Below, one piece after another: positions 44,945 to 55,445 of a stretch of DNA of 64,000 bases. Made by a program: the position numbers and the translations under genes. Within the stretch, counting starts at the first letter, position 1. Each line of letters opens with the position of its first letter. The notes under the pieces were generated by a model. That model was not told the DNA's origin. It ran no database searches and saw only the letters and a list, made by a program, of their open reading frames with translations. The stretch is from Aphrophora alni (Eukaryota; Arthropoda; Insecta; Hemiptera; Aphrophoridae). The stretch lies in contig OY740771.1 of NCBI GenBank assembly GCA_963513935.1, positions 9,639,138 through 9,703,137 of the forward strand, written 5' to 3'.

Positions 44945-46990
44945 TAACTTGGTAATTGTTCGGTTTAAGGATTCACATTATTTCGGGTTTTTATAATGTT
45001 ATGTTATAATTTGTAGACTTTTGGCCGATAGCACTATGAAATGAGAGTTCGGTAAATAAATTGAGTCATAACTGAGGAAAATTATACTGGAATTTGTTAA
45101 ATAATGAATTGGTAATTGTTAAATTTAAGGGTTAGATTTTGTTTTTATAATATTTAGTTATTAATTTGTAACCTTTTGAACGAAAGTTCTTCGAAACGAG
45201 AGTTCAATGGAGAAAATAATTCGCCTAAAGTAACACTTAGAATTTACGAGAACTTATTAAATAGTGAGTCAGTCGATATAAATATCGGTAAGTTATGTTT
45301 TTTATGATATCCATTCATAATTTGTAACCTTTTGTACCCAAGTTCTATGAAACGAGAGTTGAATTAATAAATTTAGTCATACATTTACCAATTAATAACA
45401 CGTAGAAATATACGAATTTTGTGAAAATAATGGGTCACCCGAATATAAACATCGGTAATTGTAAACTTTAAGTTGTATTTTTTATAATATTCAGTCAAAA
45501 TTTGTAAAATTATATGAAACGAGAGTTCAGTGAATAAATTTAGTAATAAATAGTCAAAACTAAAACGTATAGAAATGTAGGCATTTCGATTAAAATTATG
45601 AGTTAGTCGAAATAAATATTTTTAAGCCTAATTAAAAACTTTAGGAGTGAGGTTGTGTTTTCTATGTTTTTCAATCATAATTTGTAACCTTTTGACATAA
45701 AGCTCTATGAAACAACAGTTAATACTGTATATCAATTTAGACATATTATTGATTAAACAATCACTAAAAATGTAGGAATTTCGTCAAAATAATTAGTAAT
45801 ATTGGCAATTATTGTAAACCATAAGGGTTAGATTGTGTTATATTTTATGTTATTCAGTTATAATTTGTAGCCCTTTGACCAAAAGTTCTATGAAATAAAT
45901 TTTATCGTAGCCTACATTACCCAAGCCAATACGTACGAAATTCGTTCAAAATTATGAATCGGTCAAATGAAATATAGTATTTGTAATAATTGAATGTTAT
46001 TTTGCGTTTATGATATTCAGTTTTAATTTATATAACCTTTTGCCCGAATGTACCATGAAACTAGAGTTCTATTGCCCGAATGTAGTATGAAACTAGAGTT
46101 CTATTGCCCGAATGTAGTATGAAACTAGAGTTCTATTGCCCGAATGTAGTATGAAACTAGAGTTCTATTGCCCGAATGTAGTATGAAACTAGAGTTCTAT
46201 TGCCCGAATGTAGTATGAAACTAGAGTTCTTTGAACTAACTATGTCGTAAATGGCATAAACAAACACGTAGAAATGTACGAATTTTTTTCAAAATTATAA
46301 TTGTAAACCTTAAGAGTTGGTTGTGTTTTTATGTTATTCAGTCGTAATTTGTAACTTTTTACCAAAAACTTTTATAACTAACGTACAAATGTACGAATTT
46401 CGTTAAATTATGAGTGGGTCGAAATAAATATTGGCAATTGTAAACATCAAGAGTTAGGTTGTGTTTTTATGTTATTCAATCATAATTTGTAGCTTTTTGC
46501 CAGCTCTATGAACTGAGAGTTGGTGATAAATTTAAACATAGCCTATAGATAACTAAACTAAAGTAGAAATGTACGAATTTCGTTCAGAATTACAAGTCAG
46601 TTGAATTAAATATCGGTAATTGTAAACCTTAAGAGTTAGGTCGTGTTTTTATGTTATTCAGTCATTTGACCGAAAGCTCTATGAATGAAACAGGAGTATT
46701 ATGTATAAATTTAGTAATAAAATGACCAAAAGAAAGACATAGTGAACGAATTGCGTTTAAAATTACGAGTCAGTCCAAATAAATATCTGTAATTTTAAGT
46801 GTTAAGTTGTGCTTTTATTATACTAGATCATAATTTGTGACATTTTCGCCGAAAGTTCTATAAAACTAAAGTAATGTATCAATTAAGAGATATAAATGAC
46901 AAAAATAACTCGTAGAAATGTACGAAAACTGTTCAAATAATTTGTTTAGTTTTTGTGATATTCTCAAATGATTTATGTCTTTCTGGCCTA
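44945..46990. repeat. Old tandem array, about 150-185-bp unit, 11 or more decayed copies
   Basis: The block ATAATTTGTAACCTTTTG, followed by GTTCTATGAAACGAGAGTT and then GTACGAATTTCGTTAAAAT-type sequence, recurs near 45008, 45170, 45318, 45496, 45680, 45862, 46024, 46345, 46482 and 46828. Identity between units is low and lengths vary, so this array has not been homogenised recently. Confidence 0.8.
46042..46233. repeat. 32-bp minisatellite, 6 copies, within the old array
   Basis: GCCCGAATGTAGTATGAAAC recurs at 46042 (variant ACC), 46074, 46106, 46138, 46170 and 46202. Later copies are identical. The 32-bp unit is a segment of one decayed monomer (the GTTCTATGAAACGAGAGTT region) that re-expanded locally. 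Confidence 0.95.
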
Positions 46991-47256
46991 ACAGTTTACA
47001 AAACGAAAGTTTGATGTACCAATTTAGACGTAGAATACCGGAACCGCTTAATATATGGCAGTTTCTAATTCACATGTGTACGAGCCGCCATTTTGAAGTT
47101 TCTAATAAAACTACCTACAGTGTCTTAAATTCGCGTCCATTTATAGTGTGTTCCGAATGTCTACGTATGGAATTTTTCTAACGGCAGGATATTATTTTGC
47201 CATTTTTGGTTTGTTCTAATGGGCTGACACACTATTAGTTTATTTACCTGTCAATA

Positions 47257-47530
47257 TTAAATGTTGAGCTTGACTTATGAGAAAAAATATACAGTATAAC
47301 AAACACACAGAACACAATTCTCACAAAAAAATACGCCTAAATATCAGACGCGTTTCAACGACAAGGTCGTCCTCTTCAGAGATACATCAGCTACACCAAT
47401 CAAACTATAACTGTATAACCTGTATCACTGAAGAGGACGACCTTGTCGTTGAAACGCGTCTGATACTTAGGCGTATTTTTTTTATGAGAATTGTGTTCTG
47501 TGTGTTTGTTATACTGTATTTACCTGTCAT
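47257..47530. mobile_element. Foldback element with hammerhead-like cores in both arms
   Basis: Arms 47289-47383 and 47422-47519 are inverted, with a few mismatches and a 38-nt loop (GCTACACCAATCAAACTATA). Each arm has the core: minus strand 47352-47379, plus strand 47428-47455 (CTGAAGA, GACGAC/GTCGTT stem, GAAAC). The outer flank TAAATGTTGAGCTTGACTT (47257-47275) recurs inverted at the far end of the related copy at 58276-58490. Inverted terminal units with such cores recall Penelope-like elements, but there is no coding part. Confidence 0.7.
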
Positions 47531-47559
47531 CAATTACAGGTATTTTTTTTTTTGATTTT

Positions 47560-47670
47560 TAAAGGCGAAAACCCTGCCCGGTCATTATCGTCCTATAAAA
47601 GAAAAGAAGTAAATAAAATAAAAACCCCTCGAATATTCTACTAGCGTCAAGGTCGGAATAGTACAAGGGT
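47560..47670 (-). repeat. R280 copy 11
   Basis: GGCGAAAACCCTGCCCGGTC, ATCGTCCTATAAAAG, CCCCTCGAATATTCTACTAG and GTCAAGGTCGGAATAG. Confidence 0.8.
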
Positions 47671-47704
47671 GTATTTTTTTGTTTTGTTTCTTGGATTTTT
47701 TTTT

Positions 47705-48016
47705 TAAAGTTAGCGGTTTTCGGGATATTTGACATTAAAAATTTTAATCAGCCGCCATTTTGAAAATAGATGATAGGACATTTTGTTTTTTTGTACATGG
47801 GTAAAAGATGTTATACCAAATATGTGTAGAAAATTTTAGTTCATTATATTTTTTACATCCAAAGATATTAAGTATTTTGTAAAAAACAACAAAATGGCGG
47901 ATAACTGGAAAACGAAGGATTTCTGGACCTATGTTTACGTGAAATGTTTTCTTTATTTTCACTAGTAGAACACGTCCTGAACGTTTATCCTTTTCTTCCT
48001 GAATCACCCTGTATAT
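47705..48016 (+). mobile_element. Mariner-like element, right end
   Basis: TCGGGATATTTGACATTAAA, CAGCCGCCATTTTGAAAATA, CAAAATGGCGGATAACTGG and the terminus TGAATCACCCTGTATA align with 34720-34998. Ends CACCCTG followed by TA. Confidence 0.6.
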
Positions 48017-48395
48017 GAGTATTATTAACAAATTAAAATTATTGCTTTCTACAAATGTATACGAACTATTACGTCAATTTAACTTTAAGATGGAAGTTTT
48101 AAAATTGCAGAAGGCTACAGTTGGTATCACCTACAATCAATACTTATTCCTAATAAAATTAACATAACGTATATGTTATTTTGTGTTGTGAAATCAAATA
48201 AAAAGATTACTGCAAAAAGTAATAAGTAATAAAATATGGAGGAGAGTAATCTGTATCCAGTGTTGTGGTCTGTATGTAAACAATGCCGTGACCGCCACAC
48301 TCTGCTGCGTGTGCGTCTTGTCAAGGTTACCATGGTCTATGCGAGCCCAGACAAGCGAAGCGACTGATGCAGCGGAATAACGATTGCACTCGCAT

Positions 48396-48500
48396 TGAGT
48401 ACGGGAAACCCTAGGAATCCCAGCTAGTCTTGGGTTAGATCCCTCTCTTTCATCCAACGGTATTAGAGTATTTGACGGTTGGGGGGATTTATTTTTCTCT
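48396..48500 (+). repeat. R280 copy 12 (internally deleted)
   Basis: GAGTACGGGAAACCCTAGGA, ATCCCAGCTAGTCTTGGGTT and AGATCCCTCTCTTTCATCC, then a jump to ACGGTATTAGAGTATTTGA; the TTGACCAACTCTTG block is missing. Confidence 0.8.
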
Positions 48501-49244
48501 CTTTTTTATGACGGGCCTTATAAGGCGTGTGTGGGTGCATGCGCGTATGTACACCAAGTGTCAAAAAAGGCCCGGGACGGTTAAGTAAATTTTAAACATT
48601 AAAAGGTAGAAAGCTCAAATTTTAGAAAAATTTTTGGTGGAAAAACACGATATTTTTGCATAAATGGTAAATTTAATCCCACTCCAAACACAAGTTTTTT
48701 GGAAAGCAACGCAAATTTTCAAACGTAAAACCTCATCGAGTTTAATTTAAACGTCTTGTTTAACTGCACACACTGGAGGTCGAAAATTTACTCCAATCGA
48801 AAATGGCGACAGGTCAAATATTAAAAAATAAATAAATAAAAAAAATACATCCATTTTACTTCAGAATTATAAGGAGACAAAATTATAATAACACAAACTT
48901 AACTACTGTTTTAATTCAACTTCGACCAAGAAGTAGTCTATCATTAGGTACCCGAAAATTTTAATTTATTCTCAAAATTTATTTTTTAGAGCTAAAATTT
49001 TGAAGTACAACTAAACTAGTCGTTTTAAAGAATTTTAACATATTTTAATAACTATATTTGTCCCCATCAAAGGCACTGCAATATCTACATTCATCCAAAA
49101 TATCAAATGAACGTGCAATTTTAAAGTAAAGCCGACGTTTAGGGGTTTATGTTTGTTTACTTCACGATTCAATACCCTTAGAATTCTGTCATTGGCATTT
49201 TCTTGTCGACCAGTAAGTCGACTGTTTCAGAATTTTGTTTTATA
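48501..49244. other. No recognised feature
   Basis: Has CTTATAAGGCGTG, possibly the last R280 scrap (48520), and AT-rich sequence with AAAATGGCGACAGG at 48801. Confidence 0.45.
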
Positions 49245-49560
49245 CTGGGTAAAACTTTAAACATGCAAGTTAACCTAAACATAATTTGAAACAGCTGTTA
49301 CGAATTCTCAAAAATAACAACAAAATAAAACGTATTTGAGAATTTAAACCTTTTAATTCTGCGAAATGTAAGCCATCAATCATCAAATCATGTATGCCAT
49401 CGAAATGTAAGTCATCAATCATAAAATAACACAATGTGAATCCGCACAAATAAAGTAAACACTTTGTAAGCCTAAAAATAATTTCAAACAGCTGTTATAA
49501 ATCTCAAACAAAACAACAAAATAAAATGTATTAAATTTATAACACTGTTCCTAATTATTC
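49245..49560. repeat. Diverged direct duplication, about 190-bp offset
   Basis: AATTTGAAACAGCTGTTACG and ACAACAAAATAAAACGTATT (49283-49335) recur as AATTTCAAACAGCTGTTATA and ACAACAAAATAAAATGTATT (49480-49532). Between them ATGTAAGCCATCAATCAT is itself repeated as ATGTAAGTCATCAATCAT. Confidence 0.75.
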
Positions 49561-50037
49561 TGGTTATTTATACGTTAATTACTCACAACAGGTTTGTTAC
49601 TTAAATTATAAATTTATTATAAAATAAATGTTTCTAAGGAAAATGAATAATTTTAGACGAATTCGCAGGTAACACTGTTTAATTTGACACCTCAATCATC
49701 AAAATCGGCCCCATAGTGAAAAAATACGCGACTGGTGCGGAAATTCCTTAGCGAATTAAATAAAATACACCGAATTTTAATATTTGACCAATCGCCATTT
49801 TGAATTTGGAGTTAAAATTGCGATCTCTACTTTTCGTAGTTATTTTCTATTAAATTGGATTTTTTAAATGGTTGTTACTCGATGGGGCTTTACTTTTTAA
49901 AATTTTGAGTCCCCCCCCCCAACCCCGTTTTAAGGCGTAAGGGGATTTATCTTATAATGCCAAAATATATTTTATTTAAACAAAAACATAAAGTTTCAGC
50001 TGCCAAGCTATTTAAGAGACTTTTTGACACCTGGTAC
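49561..50037. other. No recognised feature; C10 tract near 49912
   Basis: AGTCCCCCCCCCCAACCCCG and a GCCATTTTGAATTTGGAG block (49793) are the only marks. Confidence 0.45.
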
Positions 50038-50399
50038 TATACAGGGTGTCCAGTAATTACGGGATCAAATTTCACCAGGTGATTTTTCAAGTCAAAATAT
50101 ACAAGAAGTTTCTAATAAAGCATAGTTCTATCTCGCTTAGTTTTCCGTCTGTCTGTTTGTGTTTTTTACTAAAACATTTTTATCTTCGAAGTCGATAAAG
50201 GTATAAACTTAAAACTTTACATACCTGTTAGTATAACAAAGACCAATATTTAAAAAAGTTTTAAATAATTATCACTACCGGTTTCAAAATGGCGGCTGTA
50301 CTAAATTTTCTAAGTTTTGAGATAGAAATTTCTTGTATATTTTGACTAGAAAGATCACCTGGTGAAGTTTGATCCCGCAATTACTGGACACCCTGTATA
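50038..50399. mobile_element. Tc1/mariner MITE, about 360 bp
   Basis: TIRs of about 45 bp: CAGGGTGTCCAGTAATTACG and GGATCAAATTTCACCAGGTGA at the left, and TCACCTGGTGAAGTTTGATC with CACCCTG at the right. TA lies on each side. Subterminal CAAGTCAAAATATACAAGAA is also inverted (TTCTTGTATATTTTGACT). The interior holds TTTCAAAATGGCGGCTGTAC. No transposase. Confidence 0.93.
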
Positions 50400-50851
50400 T
50401 TTTTCTTTTCTACACCTTACCTAACTTCCCTAAAATTATACACAATCATGATATATTACCCAATATACAGTTCTACAACTTCCTCTATTTACTGTTAAAA
50501 ATATTTGCTGCGTCAGTATTATGGACAATAGAATGTTGTGCGCATTGTCATCAAAGTTGTGCAACTGTCTGGGACGCATCCGATGTTGCCTTGACTTATC
50601 TTGATGATAACTGGACCACTTAAAATAAACTAACGACCAATGTTACACGTTACGTAATGAGCCGATAAATCATTTCCTAGACTCATTTAGGGATTACTTT
50701 CAAAACCCTCCATTTTGTTGCTTCTACAGGAAATTGTATGCGTACATATTGTATTAGACTTGATGTTGTTAGAAAAGGTTACAAGTTATGACAATAGAAT
50801 AACAGGAAGTAGAAATATTTAGGCAACTTGGCCACACGTAGAATGGGAGTT
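50400..50851. other. No recognised feature
   Basis: An 84-codon open frame begins inside the MITE end at 50369 and continues to 50623; no domain recognised, probably fortuitous. Confidence 0.45.
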
Positions 50852-50960
50852 CTGCAGTTCCACCGGCGGTCAGGGGCAGCCCCCGAAGGGTATCTGCAGT
50901 TCCCCCGGAGCCCCTTTTTGGGTGTACTGCAGTTCCTCCGGCGGTCATTTCTGTATTAAC
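50852..50960. repeat. GC-rich direct repeats, CTGCAGTTCCnCCGG x3
   Basis: CTGCAGTTC occurs at 50852, 50894 and 50927, each followed by CACCGGCGG, CCCCGGAGC or CTCCGGCGG. Between them GGGGCAGCCCCCGAAGGG and AGCCCCTTTTTGGGT are small inverted sequences. GC content is far above the surroundings. Read on the minus strand it gives a repeated TAGGTA-like peptide, but the unit lengths (42, 33) and AT-rich flanks argue for a non-coding minisatellite. Confidence 0.75.
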
Positions 50961-51203
50961 GTTATTTGCTAACGTAACAAATAAATTATGTAATGCAATA
51001 AATATAACTTGTACAAGAAAAAACGGCAACAGTTACCTCCACTACCGAAGAATATATCGGAAGTTCATGCCGCTTTAAACAGTAGGCCTTTTCGTATAGT
51101 TAGTAATGAAGATAAATGTATTAGAAGATGAATACTTCAGGTAACTATACGAATACTATTTAGAGCGTCATAGTATGTCGTAGTATCTCTCTTGTCTGTG
51201 TCA

Positions 51204-51228
51204 GAGAGAGAGAGAGAGAGAGAGAGAT
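51204..51228. repeat. (GA)n microsatellite
   Basis: About 12 GA units. Confidence 0.95.
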
Positions 51229-51265
51229 GCGGGTGAAATCTAAGAGTCCTTTATTTAACTACGGA

Positions 51266-51428
51266 CCCTAATAAAGACCCCTTGAATATTGTATTAGAGT
51301 CATGGTTGGAAGAGATCAAGAGAAACCTAAAAGGAAAGATGAAAGAGAGGGATCTAACCCAAGACTACACGAAGAAGGTGTAGATCCAGGTAGGACCCTC
51401 GGGATTCCCACCTCCGTACTCACTATCA
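51266..51428 (-). repeat. R280 copy 13
   Basis: CCTAATAAAGACCCCTTGAA, GGAAAGATGAAAGAGAGGGA, TCTAACCCAAGACTACACG, GGTGTAGATCCAGGTAGG and CCTCCGTACTCACTAT. Confidence 0.9.
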
Positions 51429-51667
51429 GCATAAAAGAAGGAATTAGAATAAGAAAGTCACAGCCCTTATACAAAATATCCCTAGTTTAGCTACTGGACA
51501 ACAGAAAGCGCTAGTAGCATCGGGACAAAAAGGCTTGGCTACTGTATCACAAGCCCAGTTGGCTACTGGCGCTTTCTGTTGTCCAGTAGCCAAACTAAGG
51601 ATATTTTGTATCGCGCTGTTTAACATGGGCTGTGACTTTCTTATTCTAATTCCTTCTTCTATGCTAT
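51428..51667. repeat. Foldback, arms of about 85-95 bp, 42-nt loop
   Basis: The left arm 51428-51518 (AGAAGGAATTAGAATAAGAA, TCACAGCCC, CTACTGGACAACAGAAAGCG) pairs with 51561-51667. The right arm has a 16-nt insertion (ATGTTAAACAGCGCGA when read in the left-arm direction). The left arm begins where the R280 copy ends. Confidence 0.88.
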
Positions 51668-51916
51668 CAGGGAGAGTAGGGTAGTGAGTGTGAAAGGTGC
51701 TGTCAAATAGAATTTTTAGGAGGTAGAAATGTTTAGACAAAACGCCCCCTGGAAAGTAGGGCAGAAACGTCATGACTGTGTGAATGAAAAATCCTGTCCT
51801 ATAACGAAAAATATTCTTAACCGTCGGAACATTAAAAAGATAAAAAAAATGTTACTTTTATCCAATAGTCTATATCTCGCCTAAGAGAAATGCTCCAGGC
51901 CTTGTAGCTATCCATT

Positions 51917-53279
51917 TAGGGTGTGTCCCAAAAGTCTCGGACCGGTTCAATAACTTGAAAACCAAAAAAATATAGTTTATATTGTGCCTTCACTAGTAAC
52001 CGTGTTTTCTACCATTAACGTCGTGCTAATTTTTATTGAGGAATTTATAAACATCTGACTTTATATTAAGAATTTCTTCTTTAAACTAACCAAGATAATA
52101 TCAGCTGTTATTGATATAGACAAAAATAATTTAAAGCAAGCTAATGATAGTGTTGTTATTTGTGTTGTGATAAAATATGCTATCAGTTCGTTTTTGACTG
52201 GCTTATTATACAATGATTAAAACTTAGATATTTTTAAGTTTGTTAATTTTTCAATGTTTTCTTTTCCATTAAGTTTTTAAGCTTATTAAACTGTTTCTCA
52301 TTGTACTTTTAATAGTCAGGATGCCTACAATTAGAGGGAACAGAAACTTATACCGAAGGCTTGTTTTATCACCGCAACTACAATGCGTGGATTTAACTAT
52401 GAGGGTCGAACATTGATTCGTAGGAACAAGCAAGTGTTTAAATTTAAAATTTACAAAATATTGCTAGATATCGAGCAACGGTTGGTCTAGTAAAATTTAA
52501 AGCTTTTAGATAGCTATCCTTTTTACCGTCTCTTGTATTAAGGAAGGAATGGATTAGTTAACAATCACATTTATATCGTCTGATAATTTGTTGATGATTG
52601 GATCAGCAGTTACACTCTCCACTTAACAACATGACCCAGATAGCCTGCTCGGTCCCCATTTCATGTGAAAGTCGAGTAATATGGCAAATAAACGCTGCAC
52701 AAACTGTCCGACATAGATCAAAAACAAATTCATCGGTGTCTTCAATAATTCTCAATCAAGACTTATCGCTCACACTAATGCGGCTTGTTCTATCTTATAA
52801 TGGGAATGCGGCTCGTATAAAGGGACGCGAATGTCATGCAGACTTATTACGAGCAGGTTACAAAACTGTGAAAAATTAGTTATTATAGGCTCATACAGGA
52901 TCTAGATAAGAACTACTGAAATAAAAGGGTCAAGTTTGTGATAAACCACGTGACTTGCGTAGCCGTATAGAGACAGTTATTTTTTATAAAGTCGAAGTGT
53001 TGTTTAAATTGTACATACAGAGAGACAAGTGAAATTATAAAGGTCTTTGGTTTTATCCACGGGACCCGAGAACTAAATGAAAATTCAATCCATGTTTTAA
53101 GGCTTTTGAATTGTTTGTCTCAAATCTCATATAAACTTCTTTTAAACTTGTAACGCTACATATTTCTCATCGTGTGGGGGTTAAATTAAACTGTATTTGT
53201 CATGCAAAAAACTATCATATATAATTTTGCACTGCAATTTATTTTCAAATCTAAATATTTTTTTTTCAGATTTGTAAGT
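51917..53279. other. Mariner-type end at 51917, otherwise unassigned
   Basis: AGGGTGTGTCCCAAAAGTCT then CGGACCGG is a typical mariner-like TIR, but I found no inverted partner. Open frames at 52321 and 52598-52879 have no recognised family. Confidence 0.4.
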
Positions 53280-53339
53280 CACGCAATCTTCAAGTAAAAG
53301 TGGGGGGGGGGCATGATATCTGATCCTTTAATTTTAACT

Positions 53340-53525
53340 TAAGCGCCAACATATCAATTTTTTCTAATTTAAACTCAATATCTTACTTACTCTAAGATAT
53401 AAAGATTGTATTATGCATTATGTATTTTAAATGGGAACGTTTATGTTTATTGAAACTTATATCTTATTTTTACGTAAGGAACAATTCTACATAGCGGTTC
53501 CAGAGAGTTCCGGGACACTCTGTAT
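53340..53525 (+). mobile_element. Mariner-like element, right-end fragment
   Basis: AAACTCAATATCTTACTTAC and the terminus GTTCCGGGACACTCTGTATG correspond to 34838-34998. Confidence 0.45.
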
Positions 53526-53539
53526 GTGTGTATAGTTTC

Positions 53540-53875
53540 TGTTTTCTAAGTACAATGCCTAAGTTTCTATTTGTTTTACTATTTTTATGTCTTTATTCTA
53601 ATTATTATTCATTTTGTACGTTCATTCTATACGGGCCTATATATTTTATTGGGTGTAAATAAGTAAAAATCTATTAGACTGACACACATTGCAGAGAGCC
53701 GCTAATTCACAATACATAATGTTTAAACACTGTATATTGCAGATTCAAGATATTTACAAGTTATACTACCATTGCTACTGGACTAGACGGCTAGATATTA
53801 CGAAATATACTGCTACGGTGTAACACATCGTATATTAAAGGTGGAATAAATTATTATTATTATTATTAATAAAGG
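53540..53875 (+). other. Possible non-LTR retroposon 3' tail
   Basis: Ends GGTGGAATAAATTATTATTA with (TTA)n to about 53868. A gene-like tail followed by a simple repeat is usual for insect CR1/Jockey-type insertions, but no reverse transcriptase is present and no TSD was fixed. Confidence 0.25.
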
Positions 53876-54559
53876 ACGTCCAGGTAAATCTACGAAAACA
53901 CGCTTTAGATTTTGCTTTTACTTAAATTAAATGAAAGCGGCTCGACATATATTATGATATAGTTCTGCACTAAATCCTCGCAGTGGTTGATTGAACAGGC
54001 AAAGCAACATCTGTTCACCACAGCCACTTTGGATAGGTTGACTTTCCTTTTAAAGTAATAAACGAGTAACCTGGACCATGGAACTGTTGTCTTCGTAGAA
54101 CACATCCGATGTAAAAACTTGGCAGTTATTTTTCACAATTCTCGGAGGCCAACGTTACAAACTTCCAGTGGGTTTTTTTTATAACGGTGTAGGTTATAGG
54201 CTACTGTTGGAGGTGTGAATAAAATACAATCGTAATTAATAATAAATATTGTTGATTGCGTACATGTCATGTAATAATAATTAACTGGCAGTCTGAACAC
54301 TGGCTGGTAAAGGTGTGCTGACGGCATTATTTCAAAAGATTAATACGAAATCAAAACCATAAAGGATAATAAATATTAAACGAAACAGAAGTAAATTGAA
54401 ACGAAAGTGAAAAATATCCAATAAACAAAGTATAGTGGAAGTTTGGTAAACGTCGAAAATTTCGACCCTTGTTTTTTGACTGATCTTTCGTGGCCTCAGG
54501 AACTTAAAATTTTTTTTTTTTGTCGTACAACTTGTGATAGCGCCCACAAAAAATTGACT
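53876..54559. other. No recognised feature
   Basis: Three minus-strand frames of 64-71 codons lie end to end here; none shows a motif or splice logic. Confidence 0.45.
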
Positions 54560-54905
54560 GGAGCATGAAATTTGTATTAGGGGACTATAATAGTGTGTAG
54601 ATATAGATCCCTATTGAAATTCAGAAAAATCGAACTGAAAATGTCAAAATGGCGGCCATTTTAAACAGTTTTGTGTACATATCTCGTGTATTAATTCAAC
54701 TTGTACACTAAATTAGATAAATATGTTCAGATTCCAATTCTGCATGCAATGGTACCATACCCACATCTCTACGATGCTAAATAGCGAAGTTATTGTCAAA
54801 AATGTAATTTTCTAACCTAACTTTCCAAGAAGATGTGATCTTTGTTTAGTTACGAGATCCGTTAGGGACGAGTCACCGACACGAGCGTAGCGAGTGGAGA
54901 CTCTT
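54560..54905 (+). mobile_element. M-TIR family, first part
   Basis: GAACTGAAAATGTCAAAATG, GCGGCCATTTTAAACAG, TACATATCTCGTGTATTAAT, CATCTCTACGATGCTAAATA and CGACACGAGCGTAGCGAGTG. Collinear with the minus strand of 36625-37000 but without the (TTAGG)n array. Confidence 0.65.
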
Positions 54906-54927
54906 TATTCATATGGACCGAGATACT

Positions 54928-55445
54928 AACAGGAGCGAAGCGAGTGGATAGGTTTTTAATATACAGAGTGTTGCAAAATTGTCTTTCAAACCTTCAGGAA
55001 GTGGTTACCTACATCAAAACCAAGATAAAGTACCTGTAAATTTATGTCCGGAATTGTCTAGTTTCTTAGATATCCGCCATTATGTTTTTTTTCACAAATT
55101 ATTTTTTTATCTCCAGAACGGTTTGACGGATTGAAATGAAACTTGGCGTGGTACCTAATAAAGTAAAGTTCTATTTTGAAAAATAACCAACCAGATCCAA
55201 TAATCCGTTTCAAGGTGACGGCTCTTTATGATTTAAAAGAAATCTAAATAACTCAACAAAATTAGAAAATTGAGCAACCGCCATTTTGAAACTGTTTTTT
55301 ACAGAAATTTAATATTAAGTTACCAAGAAAATGTAGTGTTCTTATAACTATATGATTCGGCAAGGTATTGTCACCGATAAAGGTGTGGCGATATTGTCAA
55401 TGCTGAGACACTGACACCGAGCTGAGCGAGTGGATCTTTTTTATT
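54928..55445 (+). mobile_element. M-TIR family, second part with TIR at 54957
   Basis: GGAGCGAAGCGAGTGGATAG, TTTTTAATATACAGAGTGTTG and CAAAATTGTCTTTCAAACCT are followed by TCCGGAATTGTCTAGTTTC, ATATCCGCCATTATG and GCAACCGCCATTTTGAAAC. It ends near CACTGACACCGAGCTGAGCG. The junction from GAGCGAAGCG to TTTCAAACC also occurs, inverted, at 37190-37240. Confidence 0.65.

Noticed and set aside
47277..47555. 92-codon frame over the foldback
   Set aside because: It reads through both inverted arms; its openness follows from the palindrome.
52598..52879. 93-codon plus-strand frame with balanced composition
   Set aside because: I could not match it to a family and saw no splice sites; kept as unassigned rather than called a gene.
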